Shown piece after piece: positions 1 to 9,033 of a DNA stretch of 64,000 bases. The translations under genes and the position numbers were made by a program. The stretch comes from Thermoplasmata archaeon (GTDB lineage Archaea > Thermoplasmatota > E2 > JACPAO01 > JAHFTW01). The notes beneath the pieces are model-generated. The model was not told where the DNA came from. It did not search any database and saw nothing but the letters and a program-made list of their open reading frames with translations. The stretch is taken from NCBI GenBank assembly GCA_023269235.1, contig JAHFTW010000002.1, positions 183,294-247,293 on the forward strand, written 5' to 3'. Every line of letters begins with the position of its first letter. The first letter of the stretch is position 1.

Positions 1-1
1 C

Positions 2-61
2 ACGCGGCTGGCCGCGGAGCTTGGACTGGACCCGGCGCGGCTTCTCGCCTGCTACTGCTGA
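2..61 (+). CDS. C-terminal end of a gene cut by the window edge
   Basis: An open frame runs in from the left edge and ends at TGA 59-61. It encodes about 19 residues, TRLAAELGLDPARLLACYC. The alanine/leucine/arginine-rich composition and the G/C-rich third codon positions match the coding genes of this window. The tail ends in a Cys-Tyr-Cys motif. It is too short to name, and coding status is inferred only from composition. Confidence 0.4.
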   Translation, partial: TRLAAELGLDPARLLACYC

Positions 62-147
62 GCCAAGCTTTCCTTACCCCTGGGCTTCCCTTCCAAAGCC
101 CTCCTGCCAGGAGAGAACGCCCCCGACGCTTCCATCGGAAGCGGGGG

Positions 148-1098
148 TCAGAGGTGGAGGGTGGAGATGGCGTCCGGGGCGATGGCGCGCACCCGGGTGG
201 CGACCAGTTTGCGCTCCCCTTCCTTGTCCACTTGGCGCGCCACCACGAGGCCGAGGTCCGCCTGGAGGGCGCGGGTCGCCTCGAGGGCGGCCTGGGCGGT
301 GTCGCCGTCCAGAAGGGGCGCCAGGAACGCGACGACGCGGTGGGGAGCGGCCTTGCGCTCGGCGGCGAGGTCCACGGGCACCTTGGCGGAGGGCTTGAGG
401 CGGACGACGTAGCCGAGCTGCTGCAGACGAGCCTCCAGGGCCGCCAGAAGGGCGTCAGCCGGCGCCGGGGCGGCTGGGGCGTGGACCTTGGCGGCGAGCT
501 CCTGGGCAAGTTCGTGGCGCTCGCTGGCCTCCTGGTGCTGGCGCAGGAGGTCTTCCCAGAAGAGGCCCCCTTCGAGGCGGGCTTCGTCCCGGTCGCCCAC
601 GAGGTGGACGGCGTGCACGTCGCGGTAGCTTGGCTCCTCGGCGAGCGGGGCGAGGGTGGCGGCCAGCGCGTCGAAGCCTTCGTCCTCGACCTCGGCGACG
701 GAGCCGGGCAGGCGGATGACGAGGCGGGGGCGGCGGCGCGCGTCGCCGGGCCAGGTGAGGGCGCGGTGGCCGCCGGGGGGAAGGGCGCGGCGTGTCTCCT
801 GGGCGATGGCGGCGTCGAGCTGGACGCGCAAGGCGACCGCGTCCGCCAGGGCAGAAGAGGGGATGACGAGGTCCTTGCGGTTCCCCACCAGGAGGACGGT
901 GGCGCCCTCGACGTCGGCGGGGCCCACGGTCTCGGCAGCCTCCTCGACGTCGTTGACGACGTCGGGCTCGTCGCGGGGGACGCGGACGGCAAGAATGGAT
1001 TCCCAACGCTCGAAGCCGTACTGGGGATCGAGCTGGCCGCGCAGGCGCTCCAGCTCCGCCACCGGGAGCGGCAGGGGCGTGCGGCGCGACAGGACCAT
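148..1098 (-). CDS. Hypothetical protein, 316 aa
   Basis: I do not recognise the family. ATG 1098 is preferred as the start because the only earlier in-frame option is a TTG at 1149. The protein is rich in Ala, Leu, Arg and charged residues, has no signal peptide or membrane segment, and looks cytoplasmic. A middle segment reads as mixed alpha/beta (hydrophobic strands such as GATVLLVGNRKDLVIP). The C-terminal hundred residues (from about LEARLQQLGYVV) also look like a compact alpha/beta domain with conserved-looking Lys and Asp residues. It is a single gene with about 500 bp of non-coding DNA upstream. A long antiparallel frame covers the same DNA; the minus strand has the more protein-like sequence. 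Confidence 0.7.
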   Translation of the reverse strand: MVLSRRTPLPLPVAELERLRGQLDPQYGFERWESILAVRVPRDEPDVVNDVEEAAETVGPADVEGATVLLVGNRKDLVIPSSALADAVALRVQLDAAIAQETRRALPPGGHRALTWPGDARRRPRLVIRLPGSVAEVEDEGFDALAATLAPLAEEPSYRDVHAVHLVGDRDEARLEGGLFWEDLLRQHQEASERHELAQELAAKVHAPAAPAPADALLAALEARLQQLGYVVRLKPSAKVPVDLAAERKAAPHRVVAFLAPLLDGDTAQAALEATRALQADLGLVVARQVDKEGERKLVATRVRAIAPDAISTLHL

Positions 1099-1599
1099 GA
1101 GCCGATTCAGTCCCCAGAAGGGAATAACGGTTGCCAAATGGATGCTCAAGGGGTTCCTGGACGAAGAGGAATGGAGACTGGGCGGATTCCAGGTCTGGGG
1201 GGTTGCGCGTTGCCCCGCACGCTAAGGGGGCATTTTTCCCAACCCCCTACCCCCACCCCCTGGTTTCGGCTGGAGTAATCCTTCTCTGAAGGACTACTTC
1301 TTCTTCCTTCTCTTGGATTCATCAGTCCGTGATAGGTAAAACGATAGGATTGGATAACGTTTCCGTTGCAAACAACCCGGAAGTGAAGCGAAAAACGAAC
1401 CCGCTACGGAAGAGAATGGTTCCACGCGAAACCCTTGGGTCGGGGGTCGCTGGGTGGGGAGAGCAAAGGAAAGAGAGAGCAGGAGAGAAAGCCGGGTAGG
1501 GCGGGGGAAAAAGAGAGACCCGAAGAGTCGCGGAAGCCAGCGGGGCAGCGAACGGGGCTGAGGAACGGGCCGAAAGGGAAACCCAACCAAGACCCAGGC
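1099..1599. other. Intergenic region, about 500 bp, no gene seen
   Basis: This gap lies between the starts of the 148-1098 gene and the stop of the amidohydrolase gene. It is locally AT-richer than the genes (about 1275-1420) and contains runs of C, a GGGGG/CCCCC pair around 1224-1247 and pyrimidine tracts at about 1290-1316. These could hold the promoter of the minus-strand gene and the terminator of the amidohydrolase transcript. Frames here have arginine- and proline-rich translations typical of non-coding GC-rich DNA. Confidence 0.4.
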
Positions 1600-3321
1600 T
1601 TAGCGACGGAACCGGGAGACGCCGTCCACGATGGTTTCGCGCATGCGCCAGGACGCGGGTCGTTTGGGGTCTTTGGCCTCGAGGACGACCAGGTCGGCGC
1701 GCTTGCCGGGTTCCAGGGAGCCCACGGCGTCCTCCCAGTGCAGGCTCCACGCGGAGGCGTACGTGTAGTGCCACACTGCCTCCAAGGGGTCGAGCCGCTG
1801 GTCGGGGTCGGGGTGCGCCACGGCGGCGGCAAGTCCCAAGAGAGGGCCGGGGGGCATCCCGTCGGAGCCGAAAGCGAGCCGGATGCCGGCCTCCTTCAGG
1901 CGGCGGAAGCGGTTGTTGAGCCGGTACCCCTCGCCAAGACGCTCCTCGTACATGCCGCCCGCGGCGCTCCAGGTTCCCACGAAATTGGGCTGGCTCGACG
2001 AGACAATCCCCAGCTCCGCCGTGCGGGGGAGCTGGTCGTCGTGGTGGATCTCGTAATGCTCGAAGCGGTGCCGCAACGCGTTGCCGCCCCAGCCGGCTCC
2101 TTCCAGGTCGGCGCGGGCGGCCAGCTCCGCGAAGGCGGCGAGGCCTTGGTCGATGGCGGCGTCGCCGATGGCGTGCGCGTGCACTTGGACCCCGGCCGCG
2201 TGCGCGGTGGAGAGGAGTCTCTCCACGTCGGCGTCGCCCCAATTCAGGGTGCCGCGGGGGTGCGGGTGGCCCACGCAGCCGTGCCGGGAACGGTGCGCGG
2301 GGCCGGGGGCGGCGGCGGATGAGGAGCCACCGCAATCGTCCGGCGTCCCCGAGGGGGCGTCCTTGTAACGTTCGCGAAGGGCAGCCGTGCGCGCGCCCAG
2401 GGAGCCGTCATGGAACACCTTCAGGCCGCCGTCGCGCAGCCACAGGCCCGGAGCGGTGCCGGCGGGACCGGGGCGCGCTCGGCCTGTGCGGAACCCGGCG
2501 GCGAGCTCGCCCTCGAGCTGCTGGACGTAGAGGCTTGAGGCGACGCGCACGGTGAGCCGCCCGGCGAGGGCTCCGCGAAGGAGGGCGTCGCGATAGGGGG
2601 CTTGGGAGTAGTCTCCGAGCGTGGTGATGCCAAGAGCGTGGCTGAGACGGCACGCTTCCGCGAGGGCGGCGTCGAGCTCGGCGGCCGTGGCGGGCAGCAC
2701 CTCGTTGAGGTAGAGGCTGGGCTGCTCGACGAGGAGGCCGGACTGGAGGTCCACCAAATCATCGGAGTCCCAGCGGGCGCGCACGATGCGCAGGGCGGCG
2801 GAGTTGGCGACGGCGATGTGGCCGCAGACCCGACGCAGGACCAAGGGGCGGTCGGGGGTGCCCGCGGCCTGCGTGAGGGCGTCCAGGTCAGCGAGCGTGG
2901 GGCGTTCGTGCACGGCCCACTCGGACTCGTCCCATCCCTCCGCGATGACGGCGGCAGCGGGTCCCCCCTCGGCCCCCAGGGGGTGGTCGCGCAGCCAGGC
3001 CGCCACGACGGCCAAGGCCTGCTCCTTGTTACGGCACTCGTTGAGGGCCGGGCGGCCCTTCTTGATGCCGATGTGCAGGAAGTGCGTGTGCGCGTCCACG
3101 AAGCCGGGGAGGACTAGGAGCCCGGAGGCGTCCTCGGGGGCGATGCCGTGCGCGCGCGCCACGGCGAGGACCTCCCTGTTGGAGCCCAACGCCAGGAGGA
3201 CGCCATCCTTCCAGCACACCGCTTCCGCCTGGCGCGTCCAGGACCTTTCCTCGGTCCACGGGTCGCTTCCAGGCGCGGCCATGGGGTGGACGCGGGCGTT
3301 GAGGAGGCACCGTCCCGGCAC
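1600..3321 (-). CDS. Amidohydrolase, YtcJ-like (amidohydrolase 3 family)
   Basis: This is a metal-dependent hydrolase of the amidohydrolase superfamily, substrate unknown. The 573-residue length fits the YtcJ-like group. The N-terminal strand (LLNARVHPM), the metal-binding H-x-H at about residues 78-80 (GFVDAHTH), the DGSLGARTAAL motif, HAIGDAAID, RHRFEHYE and FGSDGMP are the family landmarks in the expected order. The C-terminal segment LEPGKRADLVVLE closes the composite beta domain. The start is GTG 3321, chosen because the first beta strand begins immediately after it. One oddity is a Ser/Ala/His/Cys-rich stretch between the YKDAP and GTLNW segments, where homologues usually have only a short linker. 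Confidence 0.88.
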   Translation of the reverse strand: MPGRCLLNARVHPMAAPGSDPWTEERSWTRQAEAVCWKDGVLLALGSNREVLAVARAHGIAPEDASGLLVLPGFVDAHTHFLHIGIKKGRPALNECRNKEQALAVVAAWLRDHPLGAEGGPAAAVIAEGWDESEWAVHERPTLADLDALTQAAGTPDRPLVLRRVCGHIAVANSAALRIVRARWDSDDLVDLQSGLLVEQPSLYLNEVLPATAAELDAALAEACRLSHALGITTLGDYSQAPYRDALLRGALAGRLTVRVASSLYVQQLEGELAAGFRTGRARPGPAGTAPGLWLRDGGLKVFHDGSLGARTAALRERYKDAPSGTPDDCGGSSSAAAPGPAHRSRHGCVGHPHPRGTLNWGDADVERLLSTAHAAGVQVHAHAIGDAAIDQGLAAFAELAARADLEGAGWGGNALRHRFEHYEIHHDDQLPRTAELGIVSSSQPNFVGTWSAAGGMYEERLGEGYRLNNRFRRLKEAGIRLAFGSDGMPPGPLLGLAAAVAHPDPDQRLDPLEAVWHYTYASAWSLHWEDAVGSLEPGKRADLVVLEAKDPKRPASWRMRETIVDGVSRFRR

Positions 3322-3871
3322 AGGTCCCCTACGCCGTCGGGCGCTTCAGGCTTGGCAGGGTCCCCAGAGCCGCCGGGATCTTGCGGGAGAATGGAGAATC
3401 AAGCCAGGTTGGGCGATGGCCCATCCAGCCTTCCTGGCGCCCGTTCGGCCAAGGGCCGGCCCACACCGCAACGGACATCGCGGAGGCCCCGACCAGCAAA
3501 ACGCCATTTTTGCTCACAATTGACCATCATTTAGCCCCCCGGCGATTCCGTTGGAACATTCTCCTTGGTGTGTTATCAAAGTCCATTTCACGTAAATGGT
3601 GAACTAGGCAAGGTCAGTGGACCGATTCACGCCTTAGTAATCGGATGGGGCATAAACCCCCGTTCGTGTCGTGAGGTCCCCGCCGGGATGGGCCCGGCTC
3701 GGGTCCTGGCCTTGCTAGGAGGGGAAGGTCGCGGGCGAGCCCCGCGGCCGCGCCTGGGGCGGCACGCCACTCCAGGCCGGGATGCACCATCGGGATGAGG
3801 AGGCTCCGCCGTGGCCGGCGCCCCCGACCCAACGCCACACATCACACGGATGCACACAAGGAGACGCGGGC
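3322..3871. other. Long intergenic leader before nrdJ, about 550 bp
   Basis: No protein gene is supported here. The part at 3485-3660 is clearly lower in GC than its surroundings and is the best place for divergent promoters. It holds the inverted repeat at 3583-3599 and a TATA-like GCATAAAC around 3651-3658. The remaining 200 bp before nrdJ are GC-rich and could form an untranslated leader. The ribosome binding site AAGGAG at 3858-3863 sits 8 nt before the nrdJ ATG. Confidence 0.45.
3583..3599. promoter_or_regulatory. Inverted repeat upstream of nrdJ
   Basis: CCATTT (3583-3588) and AAATGG (3594-3599) form a perfect 6-bp inverted repeat with a 5-nt spacer in the low-GC part of the nrdJ upstream region. 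It could be a regulator binding site for nrdJ or for the divergent amidohydrolase. This is inference from symmetry and position only. Confidence 0.3.
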
Positions 3872-6800
3872 ATGAACGACAAGGTCCTCATCATCAACCG
3901 GGGCGCCCCTGGCGCCCCGTCCACCTCGGGCGCCGCCGCCGGCCGCGGCCTCACCATCGAGCGCCGCTACACCACGCTCGGCACCGACGTCTACGCCGGC
4001 ATCGAGATGTCCACGCGCAAGTCGATCATCAAGGAGCCCGACGGCACCGTCGTCTTCAAGGTCGACAACTGCGAGGTCCCGAAGGAGTGGTCGCAGCTCG
4101 CCACCGACATCATCGCCTCCAAGTACTTCCGCAAGGCCGGCGTCCCCCAGAAGGACGGCACGCTCGGCTCCGAGACCTCGGCCGCCCAGGTCGTCCACCG
4201 CATCGCCGCCAGCATCCGCTGGTGGGGCGAGACGCACGGCTACTTCGCCACCGCCGGCGACGCCGAGACGTTCGAGGCCGAGCTCAAGCACATGCTCATC
4301 ACCCAGAAAGGCGCCTTCAACAGCCCCGTCTGGTTCAACTGCGGCCACCACCACGTCTACGGCATCCAGGGCTCGGGAGGCAACTGGGCCGCCGACGAGG
4401 AGCACGGCCACGCCCACCAGGTCAAGCACAACTACGCCCGCCCGCAGTGCTCCGCTTGCTTCATCCAGCGCGTCGAGGACAACCTCGTCGAGCGCAAGGG
4501 CATCTTCGAGCTGCTCGCCGCCGAGGCCCGCCTCTTCAAGTACGGCTCCGGCACGGGCTCGAACTTCAGCCGCCTGCGCAGCAAGTACGAGAAGCTCCAG
4601 GGTGGCGGCACCTCCTCGGGCCTCATGTCGTTCCTGAAGGTCCTGGACGCCGGTGCGGGCGCCACCAAGTCGGGCGGCACCACGCGCCGCGCCGCCAAGA
4701 TGGTCAGCCTCGACATGGACCACCCCGAAATCGAGGATTTCATCAACTGGAAGGTCCGCGAGGAGAAGAAGGTCGCCGCCCTCATCGCGCAGGGCTACGA
4801 CTCCGACTTCAACGGCGAGGCCTACGCGACCGTCGCCGGCCAGAACAGCAACAACTCGGTGCGCATCACGGACGCCTTCATGGCCGCCGTCAAGTCCGAC
4901 GCCGACTGGAGCACCACGAGCCGCGTCACCCCCGGCCAGGTCGTCAAGACCTACAAGGCCAAGGCGCTCTGGGACCAGATCGCCTTCGCGGCGTGGGCCT
5001 GCGCCGACCCCGGCACCCAGTACGACACCACCATCAACACGTGGCACACCTGCAAGGCGACGGACCGCATCTACGGCTCCAACCCCTGCTCGGAGTACAT
5101 GTTCCTGGACGACACCGCGTGCAACCTGGCCTCGCTGAACTTGATGAAGTTCCTCAAGGCGGACGGCACCTTCGACCTTGATGCGTACCGCCATGCCATC
5201 CGGGTGTTCTTCGTGGCCCAGGAGATCCTGGTCGGCTACTCCAGCTACCCCACGAAGGACATCGCGCAGAACTCGGAGGACTACCGCCCGCTCGGCCTCG
5301 GCTACGCCAACCTCGGCACGTTGCTGATGACGACGGGCCACCCCTACGACTCCCCCGACGGCCGCGCCATCGCGGGCGCCCTCACCGCCATCCTCACCGG
5401 CCACGCCTACCGCGTCAGCGCCGAAATGGCCGCCATCAAGGGCCCCTTCAAGGGCATCCACGTCAAGGACGCCGCGGGCCGCAGCAACCACGAGACCATG
5501 ACTGAGGTCATCGGCATGCACCTCGACGCCGCCAAGCTCCTGCGCGCCACCGGTTCGCCCCTCACGCAGATGGAGGGCATGGACCTCAAGGGCCACGGCA
5601 TCACCAGCCTCGCCAAGGACCAGCTCCTGGCCACGAAGAACAAGACGCTTACCATGTACGCGGCGCTGTTCGACGCGGCCGTCGAGGACTGGGAGGCCGC
5701 CCTCGCGCTTGGCTCGAAGTTCGGCTGGCGCAACGCGCAGGCCACCGTGCTCGCCCCCACGGGCACCATCGGCTTGCTGATGGACTGCGACACGACCGGC
5801 GTCGAGCCCGACTTCACGATGGTGAAGTTCAAGAAGCTCGCCGGCGGCGGCTACTTCAAGATCATCAACCAGAGCATCCCGCCCGCCCTCCGGTTCCTCG
5901 GCTACACCGAGGCCGAGATCAAGGCGGTCGAGAAGTTCGCCATCGGGCACGGCACCTTCGAGGGCTCGCCCGTCCCCAAGGAGACCTTCAAGGCGAAGGG
6001 CTTCACCGAGGAGGAGTACCAGGAGGCCTACGACGCGGTCGCGCACTCGAAGTCCTTCAACGAGTACACCCCGAAGATCAACCCCAAGACGATGAAGGCG
6101 AAGGGCTTCACGCCGCAGGCCATCGCCGCCCTCTCCGCCTACGTCGAGGGCCACCAGACCGTGGAGGGCTCGCTCGTCAAGAAGGAGCACCTGGCCATTT
6201 TCGACTGCGCCAACAAGTGCGGCGACGGCGCGCGCTTCATCCACCACACCGGCCACCTCCGCATGATGGCCGCCGCGCAGCCGTTCCTGTCGGGCGCCAT
6301 CTCGAAGACCATCAACATGCCGCACGAGGTCACGGTCAGCGACGTGCGCGACGCGTACGAGATGGGCTGGGTCCTCCAGCTCAAGGCCGTGGCGCTCTAC
6401 CGCGACGGCTGCAAACTCAGCCAGCCGCTCAGCACGGCCGCTTCCAAGAAGGACAAGGACGCGGCGCCGGTCGTCGTCCCCGGCATGAAGCACGGCGAGC
6501 TGGAGAAGCCGCCGCAGGACAACGACCAGGGCTTCAAGCGCACCGTGACCATCTTCACGTCGCGCGGCGCCGAGAAGGTCGACATCCAGGTGTGGGAGTA
6601 CACGGACGGCCGCCCCTGCGAGGTCTTCGTCGGCGCCCGCAAGTCGGGCACCACGGTGGACAACTTCCTCAAGGAGATCGGCAAGAACTACAGCCGCCTG
6701 CTCCAGCTCGGCATGAACCTGGACGACCTGACGCAGAAGCTCATCAACGAGAACGGCCCGCTCAACGGCGCGACCGACCACAAATACATCAAGAACGTCC

Positions 6801-7171
6801 TGGGCATCCAGGACCTTCTCGGCAAGCTCCTGCGCTACGAGTACTTCGGCGAGACCGACTTCCTCAGCGTCAAGCCCGACCCCACGGCGGCCGACTACGT
6901 CCTGACGCGCCGCGAGTACCTGGAGTCGCTCGCCATCGCGCGCAACCGTCCCAAGAACGAGACCACGCTGCTGGAGTTCTCCAAGGAGGAGAAGCCGGTG
7001 GCGGTCACGCTCGACGCCAAGCTCGGCAAGACCGCCGGCAACGACCCCAACGCGATGCTCGCGGGCCTGGGCGGCGATGCCCCGGACTGCGACCAGTGCG
7101 GCCACACCACCGTGCGCAACGGTGCCTGCTACAAGTGCCTCAACTGCGGCAACTCCATGGGTTGCTCGTAA
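3872..7171 (+). CDS. nrdJ: Adenosylcobalamin-dependent (class II) ribonucleotide reductase
   Basis: This enzyme reduces ribonucleotides to deoxyribonucleotides in the cytoplasm using adenosylcobalamin to make the radical. The 1099-residue length fits the long NrdJ group. Visible landmarks are NPCSEY near residue 404 (active-site cysteine loop), the loop ATVLAPTGTIG near 629 and the conserved IHHTGHLRMMAAAQPFLSGA segment near residue 790. A TSCPD-like domain follows at about 890-990. A terminal Cys-rich tail (C-x2-C, C-x2-C and a final C) resembles the flexible redox or zinc tails of the family. ATG 3872 is chosen over an in-frame ATG at 3782 because AAGGAG lies 8 nt upstream. No intein is visible. 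It is transcribed alone after a long leader. Confidence 0.95.
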   Translation: MNDKVLIINRGAPGAPSTSGAAAGRGLTIERRYTTLGTDVYAGIEMSTRKSIIKEPDGTVVFKVDNCEVPKEWSQLATDIIASKYFRKAGVPQKDGTLGSETSAAQVVHRIAASIRWWGETHGYFATAGDAETFEAELKHMLITQKGAFNSPVWFNCGHHHVYGIQGSGGNWAADEEHGHAHQVKHNYARPQCSACFIQRVEDNLVERKGIFELLAAEARLFKYGSGTGSNFSRLRSKYEKLQGGGTSSGLMSFLKVLDAGAGATKSGGTTRRAAKMVSLDMDHPEIEDFINWKVREEKKVAALIAQGYDSDFNGEAYATVAGQNSNNSVRITDAFMAAVKSDADWSTTSRVTPGQVVKTYKAKALWDQIAFAAWACADPGTQYDTTINTWHTCKATDRIYGSNPCSEYMFLDDTACNLASLNLMKFLKADGTFDLDAYRHAIRVFFVAQEILVGYSSYPTKDIAQNSEDYRPLGLGYANLGTLLMTTGHPYDSPDGRAIAGALTAILTGHAYRVSAEMAAIKGPFKGIHVKDAAGRSNHETMTEVIGMHLDAAKLLRATGSPLTQMEGMDLKGHGITSLAKDQLLATKNKTLTMYAALFDAAVEDWEAALALGSKFGWRNAQATVLAPTGTIGLLMDCDTTGVEPDFTMVKFKKLAGGGYFKIINQSIPPALRFLGYTEAEIKAVEKFAIGHGTFEGSPVPKETFKAKGFTEEEYQEAYDAVAHSKSFNEYTPKINPKTMKAKGFTPQAIAALSAYVEGHQTVEGSLVKKEHLAIFDCANKCGDGARFIHHTGHLRMMAAAQPFLSGAISKTINMPHEVTVSDVRDAYEMGWVLQLKAVALYRDGCKLSQPLSTAASKKDKDAAPVVVPGMKHGELEKPPQDNDQGFKRTVTIFTSRGAEKVDIQVWEYTDGRPCEVFVGARKSGTTVDNFLKEIGKNYSRLLQLGMNLDDLTQKLINENGPLNGATDHKYIKNVLGIQDLLGKLLRYEYFGETDFLSVKPDPTAADYVLTRREYLESLAIARNRPKNETTLLEFSKEEKPVAVTLDAKLGKTAGNDPNAMLAGLGGDAPDCDQCGHTTVRNGACYKCLNCGNSMGCS

Positions 7172-7216
7172 GACACTGACCCGGCCTCGGCGGCCTCCCA
7201 CGCCGCGGCCGTGATG

Positions 7217-7247
7217 CCTCCCTTCTCCCTCTCTTTCCTTCTCTTCT
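7217..7247 (+). terminator. Pyrimidine-rich terminator candidate between convergent genes
   Basis: A run of C and T with repeated TTCTC units lies in the 124-bp gap between the stop of nrdJ and the stop of the convergent lipoprotein gene. Oligo-T tracts of this sort commonly end archaeal transcripts. There is no strong hairpin. Confidence 0.35.
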
Positions 7248-7295
7248 CGGTCTGGCTCCCGCTCAGGCCTACGTCCTTGGGTCCCGGCCTCAGGT

Positions 7296-8912
7296 TTAGA
7301 GGGTCTTGCCTTCGCGGGGCCACGGCGTCGGGCTCGGCATGTCCTTCGAGGAGTCGTACTGGACCACGTAGACGCCGCTGAGGCCATCGTAGATGACGAG
7401 CGTGCCGTCGGGGTACGGGAAGACGTCGAGGACGAAGGGGGCGTACTCGTAGCCGTCGTTCGCGACGCGGCCGCGCGGGGCGTTCTGGTCGGGCACGAAC
7501 GCGCCGACGCTGCGCGGGGTCGCGAGGGCCTCGGGGTGCGCGAAGTCGAGCTTGAACGCCCAGACGCCGCCGTGGTACATCGCGACGAAGACGGTGTCGT
7601 TGAGGACGCGGAAGTAGTGCGTGCTGAACAGCTCGACGCCGTGCCAGTCCTGCTCGACGTCCACGGGAAGCGTCCAGCGTCCGACCTCCTTCACGTTGGC
7701 GGGGTCGGTGTCGTCGAGGATGTAGATCCAGCCGCTCGGGCGGTTCACGGGGTGGCCGACGAACTCCTGGCCGACCAGGAGGTAGTGGTGGCCGTCGTAG
7801 ACCCCGTCGAGGCTGCGCGTGCTGTGCACGGCGCCGCTGTCCGCGCCGGTGTCCTGCCACTGCGACAGGAGGCGGGGCAGCTGCGGGATGCTGAAGTCGA
7901 GGACGATGAGGCCGCCGTCCCAGTCGCTGATGTAGACGACCGCCTGCTTCGTGACGGGGTGGAGGCTGATCTCGGCGTCCACGTGGCCGTTCACGGCGGC
8001 GGTGGCGCCGTACTGCGCCGCGTCGAAGACGCTCAGCAGGACGAGCTTGCCGGGGCCGGCGACGCCGGGGACCGCGGGCACCGTCGTGACCTCGAAGAAC
8101 TGGTAGTAGCTGGCCTGGTGCACCAGGTTGGTGATGCTGGCGGCGACGTAGGTGTGGCCGTTGATGAGGGCCGTCGAGACGCTGTGCGGGCCGAGCACGG
8201 GCGAGGGGACGAGGTCCTCGAAGGCCGGTGCCTTGGGGTCGGCCAGCGAGACCAGGATGGTGCTGGGTCCGGCCGCCACCGTCTGGTCGGGGCCGAGGGA
8301 GCGCACTTCCCCCGTGCAGCCGTCGCGGAACGAGGCGTGCAGGACGGCCGTGCCGCGCGCGGCGAGCAGGTCGGAGGCCACGCTGCCGGGCGGGGGCTGC
8401 TGCGGGCCAAGGTCGGCGGCCACGGCGACGTGCTTGCCGTCCGGGGTGACGTCCACGTCGTAGGTCTGCGCGTTGTCGAGGATGTAGTCTCCGAGGTGGA
8501 TCGGGTGGAGCGGGTCCGTGGAGTCCACGACGACGAAGGCGACGGAGGTGTCGAACGAGGAGATGACGGTGATGTGCTGGCCGGCGTCCGTGGAGGCTTG
8601 GCCACCGCAGAAGTAGCCTCCTGCGGTTGCGCCCTCGAAGGCCGCGATGCCGAGCGGGTCATGCGCGAGCTCGATGAAGTTGGGGGTCGAGAGGCCGGTG
8701 TGGTTCTCCCAGTGGCGGTGCGTCTCGAAGACCCCGCCATGGTCGCCGACGATCTTCGCGGCCCAGTCGGTGCCAGCGTTGGTGCCCATGCCGCTGCCGT
8801 TGCCGACGTCGAGGGTGGGGGGCGTCCCGGAGGGGCCGGTGCTGGAGGTCGTGGAGGTCTGGACGCAGCCGGCCAGGAGAAGAGCCAGGGCGAGTGCCGC
8901 AAGGACGCGCAT
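7296..8912 (-). CDS. Secreted beta-propeller lipoprotein (LVIVD-type repeats)
   Basis: The N-terminus (MRVLAALALALLLAGC) is a signal peptide ending in a lipobox, so the 538-residue protein is probably exported and lipid-anchored. A Ser/Thr/Gly linker follows. The body contains repeated blade-like segments of the form VAFVVVDSTDPLHPIHLGDY, LIVLDFSIPQLPRLLSQW and IYILDDTDPANVKEVGRW, which resemble LVIVD propeller repeats. Many of these segments contain His and Asp. No catalytic motif is recognised. A binding or surface role is inferred. It is convergent with nrdJ and divergent from radB, with 121 bp between the two starts. Confidence 0.78.
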   Translation of the reverse strand: MRVLAALALALLLAGCVQTSTTSSTGPSGTPPTLDVGNGSGMGTNAGTDWAAKIVGDHGGVFETHRHWENHTGLSTPNFIELAHDPLGIAAFEGATAGGYFCGGQASTDAGQHITVISSFDTSVAFVVVDSTDPLHPIHLGDYILDNAQTYDVDVTPDGKHVAVAADLGPQQPPPGSVASDLLAARGTAVLHASFRDGCTGEVRSLGPDQTVAAGPSTILVSLADPKAPAFEDLVPSPVLGPHSVSTALINGHTYVAASITNLVHQASYYQFFEVTTVPAVPGVAGPGKLVLLSVFDAAQYGATAAVNGHVDAEISLHPVTKQAVVYISDWDGGLIVLDFSIPQLPRLLSQWQDTGADSGAVHSTRSLDGVYDGHHYLLVGQEFVGHPVNRPSGWIYILDDTDPANVKEVGRWTLPVDVEQDWHGVELFSTHYFRVLNDTVFVAMYHGGVWAFKLDFAHPEALATPRSVGAFVPDQNAPRGRVANDGYEYAPFVLDVFPYPDGTLVIYDGLSGVYVVQYDSSKDMPSPTPWPREGKTL

Positions 8913-9033
8913 CGCCCGGCGACGCTGGGGGCGGCCGCTTAAGCGTTCCGTCGCCGCGCCGGTGACCCGTTCCCGGGTCAGGCCAGCCTCCGTCCACCAC
9001 CTTCATCCCCCCGCCCAGGTTGGCTGCTTGGGG

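Noticed and set aside
154-1278. A 374-codon plus-strand frame opposite the first hypothetical gene
   Set aside because: Its translation is Gly/Glu/Val-rich with no domain pattern. The minus-strand protein looks real.
3690-3800. Cobalamin riboswitch before the B12-dependent reductase
   Set aside because: GGGGAAGG, CCCCGC and GCCACT occur, but their order and spacing do not fit the conserved core, and the GTGCAA and GGAGACCTGCC parts are missing.
3872-7171. Intein in NrdJ
   Set aside because: All catalytic segments are contiguous and no splicing-junction motifs are seen.
3842-7387. A 1181-codon minus-strand frame opposite nrdJ
   Set aside because: It is a shadow of nrdJ caused by high GC and codon bias.
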